Shown: positions 1 through 7,396 of the stretch, one piece after another
How positions within the stretch are numbered: the first letter of the stretch is position 1
How the letters are laid out: each line of letters opens with the position of its first letter
Origin: Halorussus caseinilyticus
GTDB lineage: Archaea; Halobacteriota; Halobacteria; Halobacteriales; Haladaptataceae
Reading direction: 5' to 3'
Length of the DNA stretch: 64,000 nt
Assembly: GCF_029338395.1 (NCBI RefSeq)
Contig: NZ_CP119809.1
Location: 2,666,001 to 2,730,000, forward strand
Translations under genes and position numbers: made by a program
Notes under the pieces: model-generated
Seen by the model: the letters and a program-made list of their open reading frames with translations, nothing else
Databases searched by the model: none
Told to the model about the DNA's origin: nothing

Positions 1-946
1 CGAGCCACGTCGGAAGCGCCGCGAGCGCCCACGCCGGGAGCGCGAGCGCGACTACCGCGTATCTGGAGAGCATCGGCGTCCGCTCGACGCTCGTCTCCCG
101 GAGCTTTCGCGCGAGGACCGCCGCGAACGCGAGCAGTCCCGTGACCACGAGCAGACCGCCCGCACGACCAAGCCACTCGTGGCCGACTAACCGCCCGCCA
201 GCAAGCGCGAGGACGCCGGGCGCGTAGGTCCACTCCTCGACCCGCCGGAGGGTCGCGTCCGCGCGGCGAAGTTCCGTCTGCGTGAACATCGTGGCGAGTT
301 GGTAGAGCGCACCCACGACAGTCGTGAGGACGACGCCGAACACCGCGAGCGTGGCGTGGGCCGCGACGACCCGCGGACGAGCGAGTCCCGCGGGCGCGAG
401 CGTCGGCCGGGCGAAGTCCACCGCGAGGGCGAACCCGAGCGCCGTCACGAGCAGGACGTGAGCGAGCGCCGCCACGAAGTGGCGTTCGGTCACGTCGAGC
501 GCGGGAGCGGTCCGGTCCCCGAATTCACCCGACGCCGCGCGCCACAGCGTCCGACCGACGTTGTAGACGAACGTCCAGAATCCCGCGAGCATCGCCGCGC
601 CAGCGACCGCGAGCAGGTCGAGTCGCCCCGCCAGAAGCAGACCCGCAAAGCCCGCAATCCCGCCGCCGACGAGCGCGAGCTGTGCGAGCGCGAGTCGCCG
701 CGAGTGGAGTTCGACGCCCGACCACACCGGGACGAACTGGGTCATCGCGCCCAGAATCGTGAGACACACCCACCCGACGAGCAGGAGGTGGACGTGCGCC
801 AGTCCGGAGGGTCCGGGCGCGAGACCCGCTCCGAGGACGCCCAGTGCCGCGCCCGCCAGCAGGAAGGCGAACCCCGCGAGGAAGTGCGCGAGGGGAATCG
901 CCGTCGGCGGGCCGCTGTCGGCGTCGATACCGGCGGGGACGCTCAT
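1..946 (-). CDS. Heme-copper-oxidase-I/NnrS-like polytopic membrane protein (partial)
   Basis: The gene runs off the left edge, so the C-terminus is missing. The reverse-strand frame from an ATG at 946 stays open for 315 codons and is dominated by hydrophobic helices. Several histidines sit in membrane segments, for example LAHVHLLLVGW, ERHFVAALAHVLL and AAHATLAVFGVV, as in heme-binding subunit I of cbb3/NOR-type oxidases and in NnrS proteins. The start overlaps the stop of the upstream DUF2249 gene (ATGA), so the two are translationally coupled. DUF2249 proteins commonly accompany nitric oxide and respiratory genes in haloarchaea, which suggests a role in NO or terminal electron chemistry. 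No enzyme activity can be assigned, because the segments that would carry a full ligand set lie outside the window. Confidence 0.7.
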   Translation of the reverse strand, partial: MSVPAGIDADSGPPTAIPLAHFLAGFAFLLAGAALGVLGAGLAPGPSGLAHVHLLLVGWVCLTILGAMTQFVPVWSGVELHSRRLALAQLALVGGGIAGFAGLLLAGRLDLLAVAGAAMLAGFWTFVYNVGRTLWRAASGEFGDRTAPALDVTERHFVAALAHVLLVTALGFALAVDFARPTLAPAGLARPRVVAAHATLAVFGVVLTTVVGALYQLATMFTQTELRRADATLRRVEEWTYAPGVLALAGGRLVGHEWLGRAGGLLVVTGLLAFAAVLARKLRETSVERTPMLSRYAVVALALPAWALAALPTWL

Positions 947-1230
947 CGCCGCGTTATCTCCACCCGCCACTCGTCGGGTCCGACCCGTTCGGTCTCGTGG
1001 TCGAAGCCGCGCCGGTCGAGGACCGCGTAGAGCGGTTCGGGGTCGAAGCCGTTGTAGAGGACCAGCGTCTCGCCGTCGCCGAGGTCCGACAGCGCCGACG
1101 CGATGGTCCCGAACGGCGGACCGTCGATTTCCCGCGCGTCGAGTTCGCGCGCGGGTCGGCCGTCTCGCGCGGGCCGGTCGTCCGCGTCGTCGTGACCTGT
1201 GGAGTCGTTGGGAGGGGCGCGCGTGGTCAT
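943..1230 (-). CDS. DUF2249 domain protein
   Basis: A 95-residue acidic protein. The N-terminal 30 residues are low complexity and rich in D, R and T. The rest is a compact DUF2249 domain with the family's typical pattern: LDARE near residue 31, GPPF, a GETLVLYNGFDPEPL strand-loop that places the F-D-P-x-P-L motif, and a C-terminal WRVEITRR strand. The family resembles SirA/TusA-like folds; its function is unknown, but it recurs next to denitrification and NO-related genes. The ATG at 1230 is chosen because upstream in-frame sequence is Arg/Pro-rich and looks noncoding. It is the first gene of a two-gene operon, overlapping the membrane protein by 4 bases. A paralogue lies at 19648-19920. Confidence 0.8.
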   Translation of the reverse strand: MTTRAPPNDSTGHDDADDRPARDGRPARELDAREIDGPPFGTIASALSDLGDGETLVLYNGFDPEPLYAVLDRRGFDHETERVGPDEWRVEITRR

Positions 1231-1376
1231 ACGTGTAGTTACCGCCGGTCGTCGCCTATCGGTTGTCCCGACCATGTTCGTCCGGGTGCGATTCCGGCAC
1301 AGGCGGACTCGAACGGCCGGGTCGGTCGGCACCGACGCCGCGGCGATTCGGTGGACCGCGACGGTCCGAAAAAACG

Positions 1377-1661
1377 CTATTGTTCGACGCGTTCGAGCAG
1401 TGCGACCACGCTCCGGACGGCGAGTAGCGGGAGCGCGAACGTCACGCCCACCGCGGCGACCCACCCCGCGAGCAGGGTCGGAATCGTCGTCGGCACGAGG
1501 TCGGCGACGGTGGCGAACGCCGCGCCGGTCAACAGCGCCGACGCCACCAGCGCCAGCAGGGTGGCGACGGGGAGCGTGAAGCGGGTGAGTTTCGAGGCGA
1601 TGCGCCCGCGCCGGGTCCGGGCCGCGGGTCCGGCCCGTCGGAGTTGCGTGTTCAGTTTCAT
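1377..1661 (-). CDS. Small two-helix membrane protein
   Basis: A 94-residue protein of unknown function. The N-terminus is basic (KLNTQLRRAGPAARTRRGR). It is followed by two hydrophobic stretches, roughly residues 29-51 and 57-80, and a short tail ending VALLERVEQ. The positive-inside pattern would put both ends in the cytoplasm. The start at 1661 gives the basic leader directly before the first helix; a longer version from about 1700 only adds a Pro-rich stretch. It stands alone between the DUF2249 gene and the PIN-like gene, all on the same strand. I do not recognise a family. Confidence 0.6.
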   Translation of the reverse strand: MKLNTQLRRAGPAARTRRGRIASKLTRFTLPVATLLALVASALLTGAAFATVADLVPTTIPTLLAGWVAAVGVTFALPLLAVRSVVALLERVEQ

Positions 1662-1787
1662 GGGTCGTTCCTCGAGTGGAGGTAGGAGCCACGACCCCAA
1701 AAGTGTAATCTGAACTATATTTCTGTAGTCGGCGTTACCGGAATCGGTTTCTGTAATTCGGTTGTCTATTCCGCGAGTTCGCCAGTC

Positions 1788-2267
1788 TCAGACCCGCGGG
1801 TTCCGGTCCGGTCCCGGATACTCCCCGCCCTCGACGGCCTCGTACAGCGACTCGGCGTCGAACAGCGCCGCGAACCCCTCGGGCGTCTTGACGCTCAGGT
1901 TCAACCGCGACCCGAACGTCGCGCTGGTCTCGGGACCGCGAAGCCCCTCGTCGTAGCTCAGGACGTGCGCGGCCTGTCCCCGATACGCGCTCGCCAGCGC
2001 CGGGTGGTCGCCCGCGGGGTGTTCGACCCCCACGTGCAGGTCCTCGATTCGCTCGCGCCACGCCGCCGCGAGGTCGGCGTCCGCGAGGTCCCGAATCACG
2101 GCCTCGGCGTCGTCGAGCAGGTGGTCGCTGGCGACGAGTTCGACCCACGAGTGGCCCCGAATCGCGTCCATCGCCTCGCGCGCCGCCCCGCCGACGAGCA
2201 GGTCCGCGACCAGCACGTCGGCGTCCGCGACGATGCGGGCCGGGTTCGTCTCGGGCGTCTCAGGCAT
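1788..2267 (-). CDS. PIN-like nuclease-fold protein (haloarchaeal DUF7384 type)
   Basis: A 159-residue acidic protein. The N-terminal IVADADVLVADLL segment has the aspartate-after-strand arrangement of PIN domains, followed by a helix region (WVELVASDHLLDD) and a later VLSYDEGL acidic site, as in PIN-fold ribonucleases. The family is typical of haloarchaea and has no proven function that I know of; RNA cleavage is inferred from the fold. Its ATG lies 8 bases inside the end of a 37-codon upstream reading frame, so the two genes are overlapped and probably cotranslated. Confidence 0.65.
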   Translation of the reverse strand: MPETPETNPARIVADADVLVADLLVGGAAREAMDAIRGHSWVELVASDHLLDDAEAVIRDLADADLAAAWRERIEDLHVGVEHPAGDHPALASAYRGQAAHVLSYDEGLRGPETSATFGSRLNLSVKTPEGFAALFDAESLYEAVEGGEYPGPDRNPRV

Positions 2268-2373
2268 CTTCGCTCCCCGTCGCGTCGTCCCGCCGAGATG
2301 CGAGCGTCTCGCGTATCGTCGCCACGTCGGTCGCGTAGTCGTCCGCGCGCTCGAAGAGGTCGGCCCAGTCCAT
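2260..2373 (-). CDS. Small acidic protein, 37 aa, overlapping the PIN-like gene
   Basis: This short reverse-strand frame starts with ATG at 2373 and reads MDWADLFERADDYATDVATI and onward to a TGA at 2260. It overlaps the start of the PIN-like gene by 8 bases. The composition is helical and acidic, as in real haloarchaeal proteins, and unlike the simple-sequence DNA just upstream. I recall similar tiny 'MDW-DLF-RA' proteins in haloarchaea, but no function is known. The overlap suggests that it is the leader gene of a two-gene operon. Confidence 0.55.
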   Translation of the reverse strand: MDWADLFERADDYATDVATIRETLASRRDDATGSEDA

Positions 2374-2447
2374 GCCCGGAGATGGTGCGTGCGCGGTGAA
2401 AACTGTTGTTTCTGGGGTCTCGGTCGTCGTCGGTGTTGTGTTTGCGG

Positions 2448-2656
2448 TCTCTGTCGTCGGAGTCGTCGCTGTCGTTGCGGTCTCTGTCGTCGGAGTCGTC
2501 GCTGTCGTTGCTGTCTCTGTCGTCGGAGTCGTCGCTGTCGTTGCGGTCTCTGTCGTCGGAGTCGGAGTCGGAGTCGGAGTCGGAGTCGGAGTCGGAGTCG
2601 GAGTCGGAGTCGGAGTCGGAGTCGGAGTCGGAGTCGGAGTCGGAGTCGGAGTCGGA
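2448..2656. repeat. Nested simple-sequence arrays: 33-base units then (GTCGGA)17
   Basis: From about 2448 to 2546 a 33-base unit, which opens GCGGTCTCTGTCGTCGGAGT, is repeated about three times with few changes. It runs straight into seventeen perfect GTCGGA hexamers at 2555-2656. Read on the reverse strand this would encode a long Ser-Asp run, but that frame merges into dispersed element A and into the PIN-like gene in a wrong frame, so I treat it as noncoding. The same module, with nine hexamers, precedes element A copy 2. Confidence 0.9.
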
Positions 2657-2671
2657 GAGACCGAGGTTTAG

Positions 2672-2790
2672 AAAGCCCCCGCCCGCTCGCGGTCGCTCAG
2701 CGACATATCTTCGACTCACCTTCGGTTCGTCTCAGATAGGGGTCGCTGAGACGACCACGGGCCTTCGGCCCGCGAGCGGGCGGCCCCTTT
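2672..2790. repeat. Dispersed structured element A, copy 1
   Basis: This is a 119-base imperfect palindrome. The outer arms are AAAGCCCCCGCCCGCTCGCG and CGCGAGCGGGCGGCCCCTTT. Inside them CTCAGCGAC pairs with GTCGCTGAG, and TATCT pairs with AGATA. A side hairpin GGGCC-TTC-GGCCC lies on the 3' side. The other copies (11503, 27067, 51344) keep the pairing with different bases. A GC-rich tail with GGTTGGTCGGCCGAGCG-like units follows to about 2885. The gene-free stretch 2374-2908 is filled by this element and the arrays before it. Confidence 0.8.
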
Positions 2791-2908
2791 ATCCCACCCT
2801 ATCGGTTGGTCGGGCGGGCGTCTGCGGTGGTCGGTATCGCCGAGCGCGTTTTGTCGGTTGGTCGGCCGAGCGCGCGCCCGACAGTCGCTCAATCGAGCGT
2901 CCGCAGGG

Positions 2909-3349
2909 TCACGAGTCGTCGTGGGCGTAGGTCATCCGGACGAGTTCCTCGGTGCCGCCCTCCGGAATCTCGTACTCGGGACCGAACACCTCGAAACCGA
3001 CCGACTCGTAGAAGGGGACCAGACCCTCCCGGCACAGGAGCGAGAGACCCGGCACCGACTGGAGGTCGGGGTGGTCGGTGAGCGCCTCCATCAGTGTCTC
3101 GCCGAGACCGTCGCCCCGCCGGTCGGCGGCCACGATAACGTCGAAGACGGTGGCGTAGTAGTTGTAGTCGGTCAGGACCCGCGCCGCGGCGACGAGGTTC
3201 CCCTCGTCTTCGATACCGACCGCGACTTCCGTCCCGGCCAGCGCATCGCGGACCCTCGCCACCTCGCGGTCCTCCCACCAGTCGTACTCCTCGTAGAGCG
3301 CGGTCAGTTCCGGCGCGTCGTCCGGCGCGAGGTCGCGGACCGTCGTCAT
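2909..3349 (-). CDS. GNAT-family N-acetyltransferase
   Basis: A 146-residue protein covering a single GNAT acetyltransferase domain. The N-terminus VRDLAPDDAPELTALY is the usual first strand-helix. The acetyl-CoA pyrophosphate loop is seen as RRGDGLG at residues 77-83 after the strand DVIVAA. The C-terminal LVPFYESVGFEVFG matches the family's conserved FYExxGF motif. It would transfer an acetyl group from acetyl-CoA to an amine; the substrate cannot be told. It stands alone, downstream of the large LEA-type gene on the same strand, and ends against element A copy 1. Confidence 0.85.
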   Translation of the reverse strand: MTTVRDLAPDDAPELTALYEEYDWWEDREVARVRDALAGTEVAVGIEDEGNLVAAARVLTDYNYYATVFDVIVAADRRGDGLGETLMEALTDHPDLQSVPGLSLLCREGLVPFYESVGFEVFGPEYEIPEGGTEELVRMTYAHDDS

Positions 3350-3407
3350 CGACCGAATCCTCTCGCGCCCGGCAAAAATCGCTGTCGGTGGTGTGGGAGC
3401 CAGTGAC

Positions 3408-5222
3408 CTACGCCGCGCCGAAGGCGTTCGTCTCGATGGTGTCGGTGTAGCTCATCGAGTCGAGTTCGACTCGGAACTGCTGGCCGCGGTACTCGACCAC
3501 GGCGTAGTAGGACACGTCCAACTCGGTCTGCTCGCCGCGTTCGAGGTGGCTGACCCACCACGAAGGTATCTTGTCGTTGTCGAGATAGCCCGTGGTCTCG
3601 ATGCTCCGGGTCGTCCGACCCGGAATCGTCGTGCCGACGTGCGACTCGTTGTCGGCCAGCACAACGTCGTTGGCCCGGACCTCGTAGCCGAACTTCACGA
3701 CCGTCAGCGGTCGGGACCGCTCGTTGGTGATGTCGCCCGAAATCTCCATCGGCGTCCGGTCCATCGTCGGGTCGCCCCACCCGGCCTTCATGTCGTGGAG
3801 GCTGGCGACCGTCTGCCCGCGAACCGAGACCGGTTGGTCGGTCTGTGCGAACCCGCCGAGCATGTCGGTCTCGAACGTCCGGTTCTGCTCGGGGAGCGGA
3901 ACCGGCAGGCTGGCGAACCCGAGGTCCGCGACGGCGCGGCCCTCGGTCGTCAGCGCGGTCTTCTCGCCGTTCTCGACGTGGCTAATCCACCACTGCTTGG
4001 TGGTCCGGTCGCTGACCTCGCCCGAGAAGCCCAGTTCGTTGCGGCCGGGTTCGAGCGTCGTCTCCGTGCCGTCGTCCACGAGTTGCACGTCGTTGAGCGA
4101 GAGTCGGTACTGGGCGTCGAGCGTCGTGCCAGCGAGCGTCGAGTTCGCGCCGTTGGGGTTGTCAATCACGACGTTCGTGGCGAACCGGGTGCCCGAGTCG
4201 GTCTCGGACCACTCGCGCTCGACCGACTCGACCGCTGGCGGTTCGAACCCGAATCCGTCGCTCGGTGCGACCGCTCGGGTCGTCGCCTGCCCGCCAGCGA
4301 GGATGTCGGTCTCGAAGACCACCTGTTGGCTCATGAACGGAAGCGGGACGCGACGAGTGCCCTCGTCTGTCTCGGCCACCGCGAACACCGACACGTCGAG
4401 AGTCGTCTGCTCGTCGTTCCGGAGGTGGCTGACCCACCAGTCGTCGAGTTTCCGGTTGTCGAGCGTCGAGTTGATGCGGATGGTCTCGGTGGACTCGCCC
4501 GCAATCTCGATACCGTCCTCGGTGGTGCCCTCCGCGACCGTCACGTCGTTCATCGACACCTCGTAGCCGACTTTCGAGAACGTGATGGGCGCGCCGTTGG
4601 GATTGCTGACCGTCCCGGCGAACCGGAGCGGCGTCCGTTCGGCGGTCGCTTGGCCCCACGAGGCCTCGGTCTCCTCGACGGTCATGAGCGTCTCGTTGCC
4701 GAACTGGACCGACTGCGCGGTGTCGCTGTCGAACGACGAGAGCATGTCGGTCTCGAAGGTCCGGTCGCGGTCGGGCAAGCCCTTCGAGAGGACCGACGCC
4801 TCGACCGACGGCCGGACGGAGACCGTCGTCTTCTCGCCGTTGTTGATGTGGCTGGCCCACCACGCCGGTATCTTCTCGTTGTCGATGTCGGTCCGGAGCG
4901 TCACTTCGTTTCGGCCGGGCGACAGCGAGACGCCGCCGCTGGACCCCTCCGCGACCGTCACGTCGTTCATCGCCACGTCGTAGGAGACCCCTGCCACGCC
5001 GGGGACTCCGACCTCGTTCGGGTTGTTCACGACGATTTTAGTCTGGATGCCCGTGCGCTCTTGGGAGACTTCGCCCCACTGGTTCTCGACCGATTCGACC
5101 GATGGCGGTTGGAGGCTCACGACGCCCGCGGAGACCGCCGCGCCGAGACCCGCGGCCGAGACGACCAGTCCGGCCGCGAGGACCGCGGCGACCTTGCCGA
5201 GCGTTCCCCCGACGAGACTCAC
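3408..5222 (-). CDS. Membrane-anchored protein with four LEA14/WHy domains
   Basis: A 604-residue protein with a hydrophobic N-terminal helix (about residues 7-33) that acts as signal or anchor. Four LEA type 2 / WHy (water stress and hypersensitive response) domains follow. Each repeat has the family features: a W(G/S)-x-T opening strand, an NPN or equivalent turn, an MNDV or ANDV hairpin, and the signature WWxSHxxxGExT, seen as WWASHINNGEKT (from residue 121), WWVSHLRNDEQT, WWISHVENGEKT and WWVSHLERGEQT. Single-domain haloarchaeal LEA14 proteins are common; four in one chain is unusual. A stabilising or adhesive role at the cell surface is inferred. It starts at a GTG. Confidence 0.85.
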   Translation of the reverse strand: MSLVGGTLGKVAAVLAAGLVVSAAGLGAAVSAGVVSLQPPSVESVENQWGEVSQERTGIQTKIVVNNPNEVGVPGVAGVSYDVAMNDVTVAEGSSGGVSLSPGRNEVTLRTDIDNEKIPAWWASHINNGEKTTVSVRPSVEASVLSKGLPDRDRTFETDMLSSFDSDTAQSVQFGNETLMTVEETEASWGQATAERTPLRFAGTVSNPNGAPITFSKVGYEVSMNDVTVAEGTTEDGIEIAGESTETIRINSTLDNRKLDDWWVSHLRNDEQTTLDVSVFAVAETDEGTRRVPLPFMSQQVVFETDILAGGQATTRAVAPSDGFGFEPPAVESVEREWSETDSGTRFATNVVIDNPNGANSTLAGTTLDAQYRLSLNDVQLVDDGTETTLEPGRNELGFSGEVSDRTTKQWWISHVENGEKTALTTEGRAVADLGFASLPVPLPEQNRTFETDMLGGFAQTDQPVSVRGQTVASLHDMKAGWGDPTMDRTPMEISGDITNERSRPLTVVKFGYEVRANDVVLADNESHVGTTIPGRTTRSIETTGYLDNDKIPSWWVSHLERGEQTELDVSYYAVVEYRGQQFRVELDSMSYTDTIETNAFGAA

Positions 5223-5362
5223 CGTGCCACCCCGCTTCGCTGTTCACGTGCCATGAGAAGGGATTCCGAACGCTCCCGTAAGTAATTTTCTCGCCGACTA
5301 CCGGTCGAATACCGGCGCGGCCGGGGGTGAACGCCCGGAAGTCGGGCCGGAATGCTCGGGAG

Positions 5363-6337
5363 TCAGGCCGACAGCACGGTCACGCGGTCGCGCGGGAGCG
5401 CGACCGCGACCTCGCCGTCTTCGGGTGGTTCGGGGGCGTAAGCGTCGAGTCGCTGGCCCGACACGTCGAGCGCGAGTCGGTACCGGCCGTCCTCGCGGAC
5501 CACGCGCTCGACCGACGCCGAGAAGTCGGCGTCGGTCGAGTCGATTGCGACGTGTTCGGGACGGACCGCGAGGTGGGTCCCGTTCCCTCCGTCGCCGAAG
5601 TCCAACCTGCCGCCGGGGACCGCCAGCGCGCCGTCGGCGAGTTCGAGGCAGTTCGCGCCCGTGAACCGGGCGGCGAAGGGCGAGTCGGGGCGCTCGAAGA
5701 CCGCTTCCGGGGTGCCGACTTGGACGATTTCGCCGTCCCGGATGACCGCCACCCGGTCGGCGATGGCCCGCGCGGTGGTCCGGTTGTGTGTGACGTACAT
5801 CGCCGTCTCGTCGGCCAGCACGTCCGCCAGCACCTCACGGAGCGTCTGGCGGGTCGGCACGTCGAGCGCCGAGAGGGGTTCGTCCAGCAGGAAGGCGTCG
5901 GGCCGGACCGCAAGCGCGCGGGCGAGGGCGACTCGCTGGGACTCGCCGCCCGAGAGCGTCGGCGGGTAGCGCTCGGCGAGGTCAGAAACGCCGAACTCCG
6001 CGAGCAAGTCGTCGGGGTCGCGGGTCTCGTGGTACTTGCCTCCGAAGGCGACGTTCTCCCGGACCGTCATGTGGGGGAACAGCGCGTAGTCCTGAAAGAC
6101 GAAGCCGAGTCCGCGCTCCTCCGGCGAGGCGTCGGTCAGGTCGCGCCCGGAGACCGCGACCTGACCCTCGTGGTCGTGGAACCCGGCGACGGTTTCGAGC
6201 AGGAGGCTCTTGCCCGACCCGCTCGGCCCGAGGACGACCAGCGTCTCGCCGTCGGCGACCGAGAGGTCGGCGGCCACCTCGAAGCGGTCCGCGCCCTCGG
6301 CGGTGAAGGCCGCCGAGACCGACACGTCGAGGCTCAC
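5363..6337 (-). CDS. wtpC: Tungstate/molybdate ABC transporter ATP-binding protein
   Basis: A 324-residue ATPase. Walker A GPSGSGKS is at residues 37-44, a Q-loop FQDYALFPH near 81-89, the signature LSGGESQRVALARAL from 128, Walker B FLLDEP at 149-154, and the switch histidine in YVTHN. A C-terminal TOBE-like regulatory segment begins near 230 (HLAVRPEHVAI). It powers uptake of tungstate or molybdate through WtpB. The GTG start at 6337 overlaps the stop of the permease gene by four bases (GTGA), and a start further upstream would run deep into that gene. It is the last gene of the operon. Confidence 0.9.
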   Translation of the reverse strand: MSLDVSVSAAFTAEGADRFEVAADLSVADGETLVVLGPSGSGKSLLLETVAGFHDHEGQVAVSGRDLTDASPEERGLGFVFQDYALFPHMTVRENVAFGGKYHETRDPDDLLAEFGVSDLAERYPPTLSGGESQRVALARALAVRPDAFLLDEPLSALDVPTRQTLREVLADVLADETAMYVTHNRTTARAIADRVAVIRDGEIVQVGTPEAVFERPDSPFAARFTGANCLELADGALAVPGGRLDFGDGGNGTHLAVRPEHVAIDSTDADFSASVERVVREDGRYRLALDVSGQRLDAYAPEPPEDGEVAVALPRDRVTVLSA

Positions 6338-7392
6338 GGCCACCCTCCGTCGTCGTACGCCACGGTCCGGACCAGCAGGAAGATGGCCGCCGAGAGCGCC
6401 AGCAGGATGGTTGCGACCGCGCCCGACTCGTCGAGTCCGGCCGAGAGGTAGGTGTTGTAGATGAACACCGGCGCGTGCTGGGCGGTGAGGCTCTCGCCCT
6501 TCGGGAGGTAAAAGAACTCGACGCTGTAGGCGACGATTGCGACCGCGCCGAACTCCGAGACGGCCCGCGCCCACGCCAGCACCCCGCCGGTCAGGACGCC
6601 GCGCCACGCCAGCGGCGCGGTCACGCGCCGGAACGTCTCGAAGCGGTTCGCGCCGAGCGTCCGGGCGGCCCACTCGACGCGGGTCGGCACCGACTCGAAG
6701 GCTTCGCGGGCGGCGTTGACCGCGAAGGGTGCCGAGACGAACGTCATCGCCAGCACCATCCCGAGCATGGTCTGGAGGACCGCGAACTCGAAGGTGAAGT
6801 CGATGACCGGGACGGTGAAACTGACGCCGCCGAACGCGCCGCCCTTCCCGAACCCGAAGAGGATGGCGAGTCCCGCCACGCTGTGGGGGACCACGAGGGG
6901 CAGGTCCACCAGACTCTCGACCAGCTCTTGGCCCGGAAAGCCGCGGGCGAGGACGAGCGCCAGCGGGACTCCGAGCGCGACGCTGGCGATGGCGGCCAGA
7001 AGCGGCGCGTACACCGAGAGATAGAGCGCCTGTCGGACCGCGGGGTCGGCGGCCATCTCCGCGACCAGCGCGGGGTCCTGCCGGGCGACCAGCATCAGCA
7101 GGGGGAGACCGAGTGCGACCAACAGGACGGTGCCGAGCGTGGCCGCGAGGACGCCGAAAGCGCCCCGGTTCCGGTAGGCCGCGATAGCGCCCGCAGAGAC
7201 GACCGCGAACCCGGCGTACGCGCCGGGGTAGCCGACCGCGAGCGCCGCGGCGAACGCGACGAGTTGGACCGAGCAGACCGCCAGAATCGCGGTTCCGGTC
7301 CCGATTCGGCCGACGAGTCGCTCGTCGGCCGAATCGGTCGTTCGCGTCGGGGCGGGCGCGTCGCCGCTCCGGGTCTCGGCGTCGGTACTCAC
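6334..7392 (-). CDS. wtpB: Tungstate/molybdate ABC transporter permease
   Basis: A 352-residue protein with an Arg/Thr-rich N-terminal tail, several hydrophobic helices, and the binding-protein-dependent permease core from about residue 125. The EAA-type cytoplasmic loop is visible as EWAARTLGANRFETFRRVTAP, where it contacts the ATPase. Extra helices before the core make it longer than bacterial ModB. It lies 4 bases downstream of the solute-binding gene and overlaps wtpC by 4 bases. Whether tungstate or molybdate is preferred cannot be read from sequence, but AOR-type tungsten enzyme genes occur in this window. Confidence 0.88.
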   Translation of the reverse strand: MSTDAETRSGDAPAPTRTTDSADERLVGRIGTGTAILAVCSVQLVAFAAALAVGYPGAYAGFAVVSAGAIAAYRNRGAFGVLAATLGTVLLVALGLPLLMLVARQDPALVAEMAADPAVRQALYLSVYAPLLAAIASVALGVPLALVLARGFPGQELVESLVDLPLVVPHSVAGLAILFGFGKGGAFGGVSFTVPVIDFTFEFAVLQTMLGMVLAMTFVSAPFAVNAAREAFESVPTRVEWAARTLGANRFETFRRVTAPLAWRGVLTGGVLAWARAVSEFGAVAIVAYSVEFFYLPKGESLTAQHAPVFIYNTYLSAGLDESGAVATILLALSAAIFLLVRTVAYDDGGWP

Positions 7393-7396
7393 GGCT

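Noticed and set aside
2096-2719. A long reverse-strand frame coding a Ser-Asp repeat protein
   Set aside because: It is a by-product of the (GTCGGA)n array and element A, runs into the PIN-like gene in a wrong frame, and has no family-like part.
5370-6460. Long forward-strand frames opposite wtpC and wtpB
   Set aside because: They are antisense shadows caused by high GC; the reverse-strand genes have clear ABC motifs.
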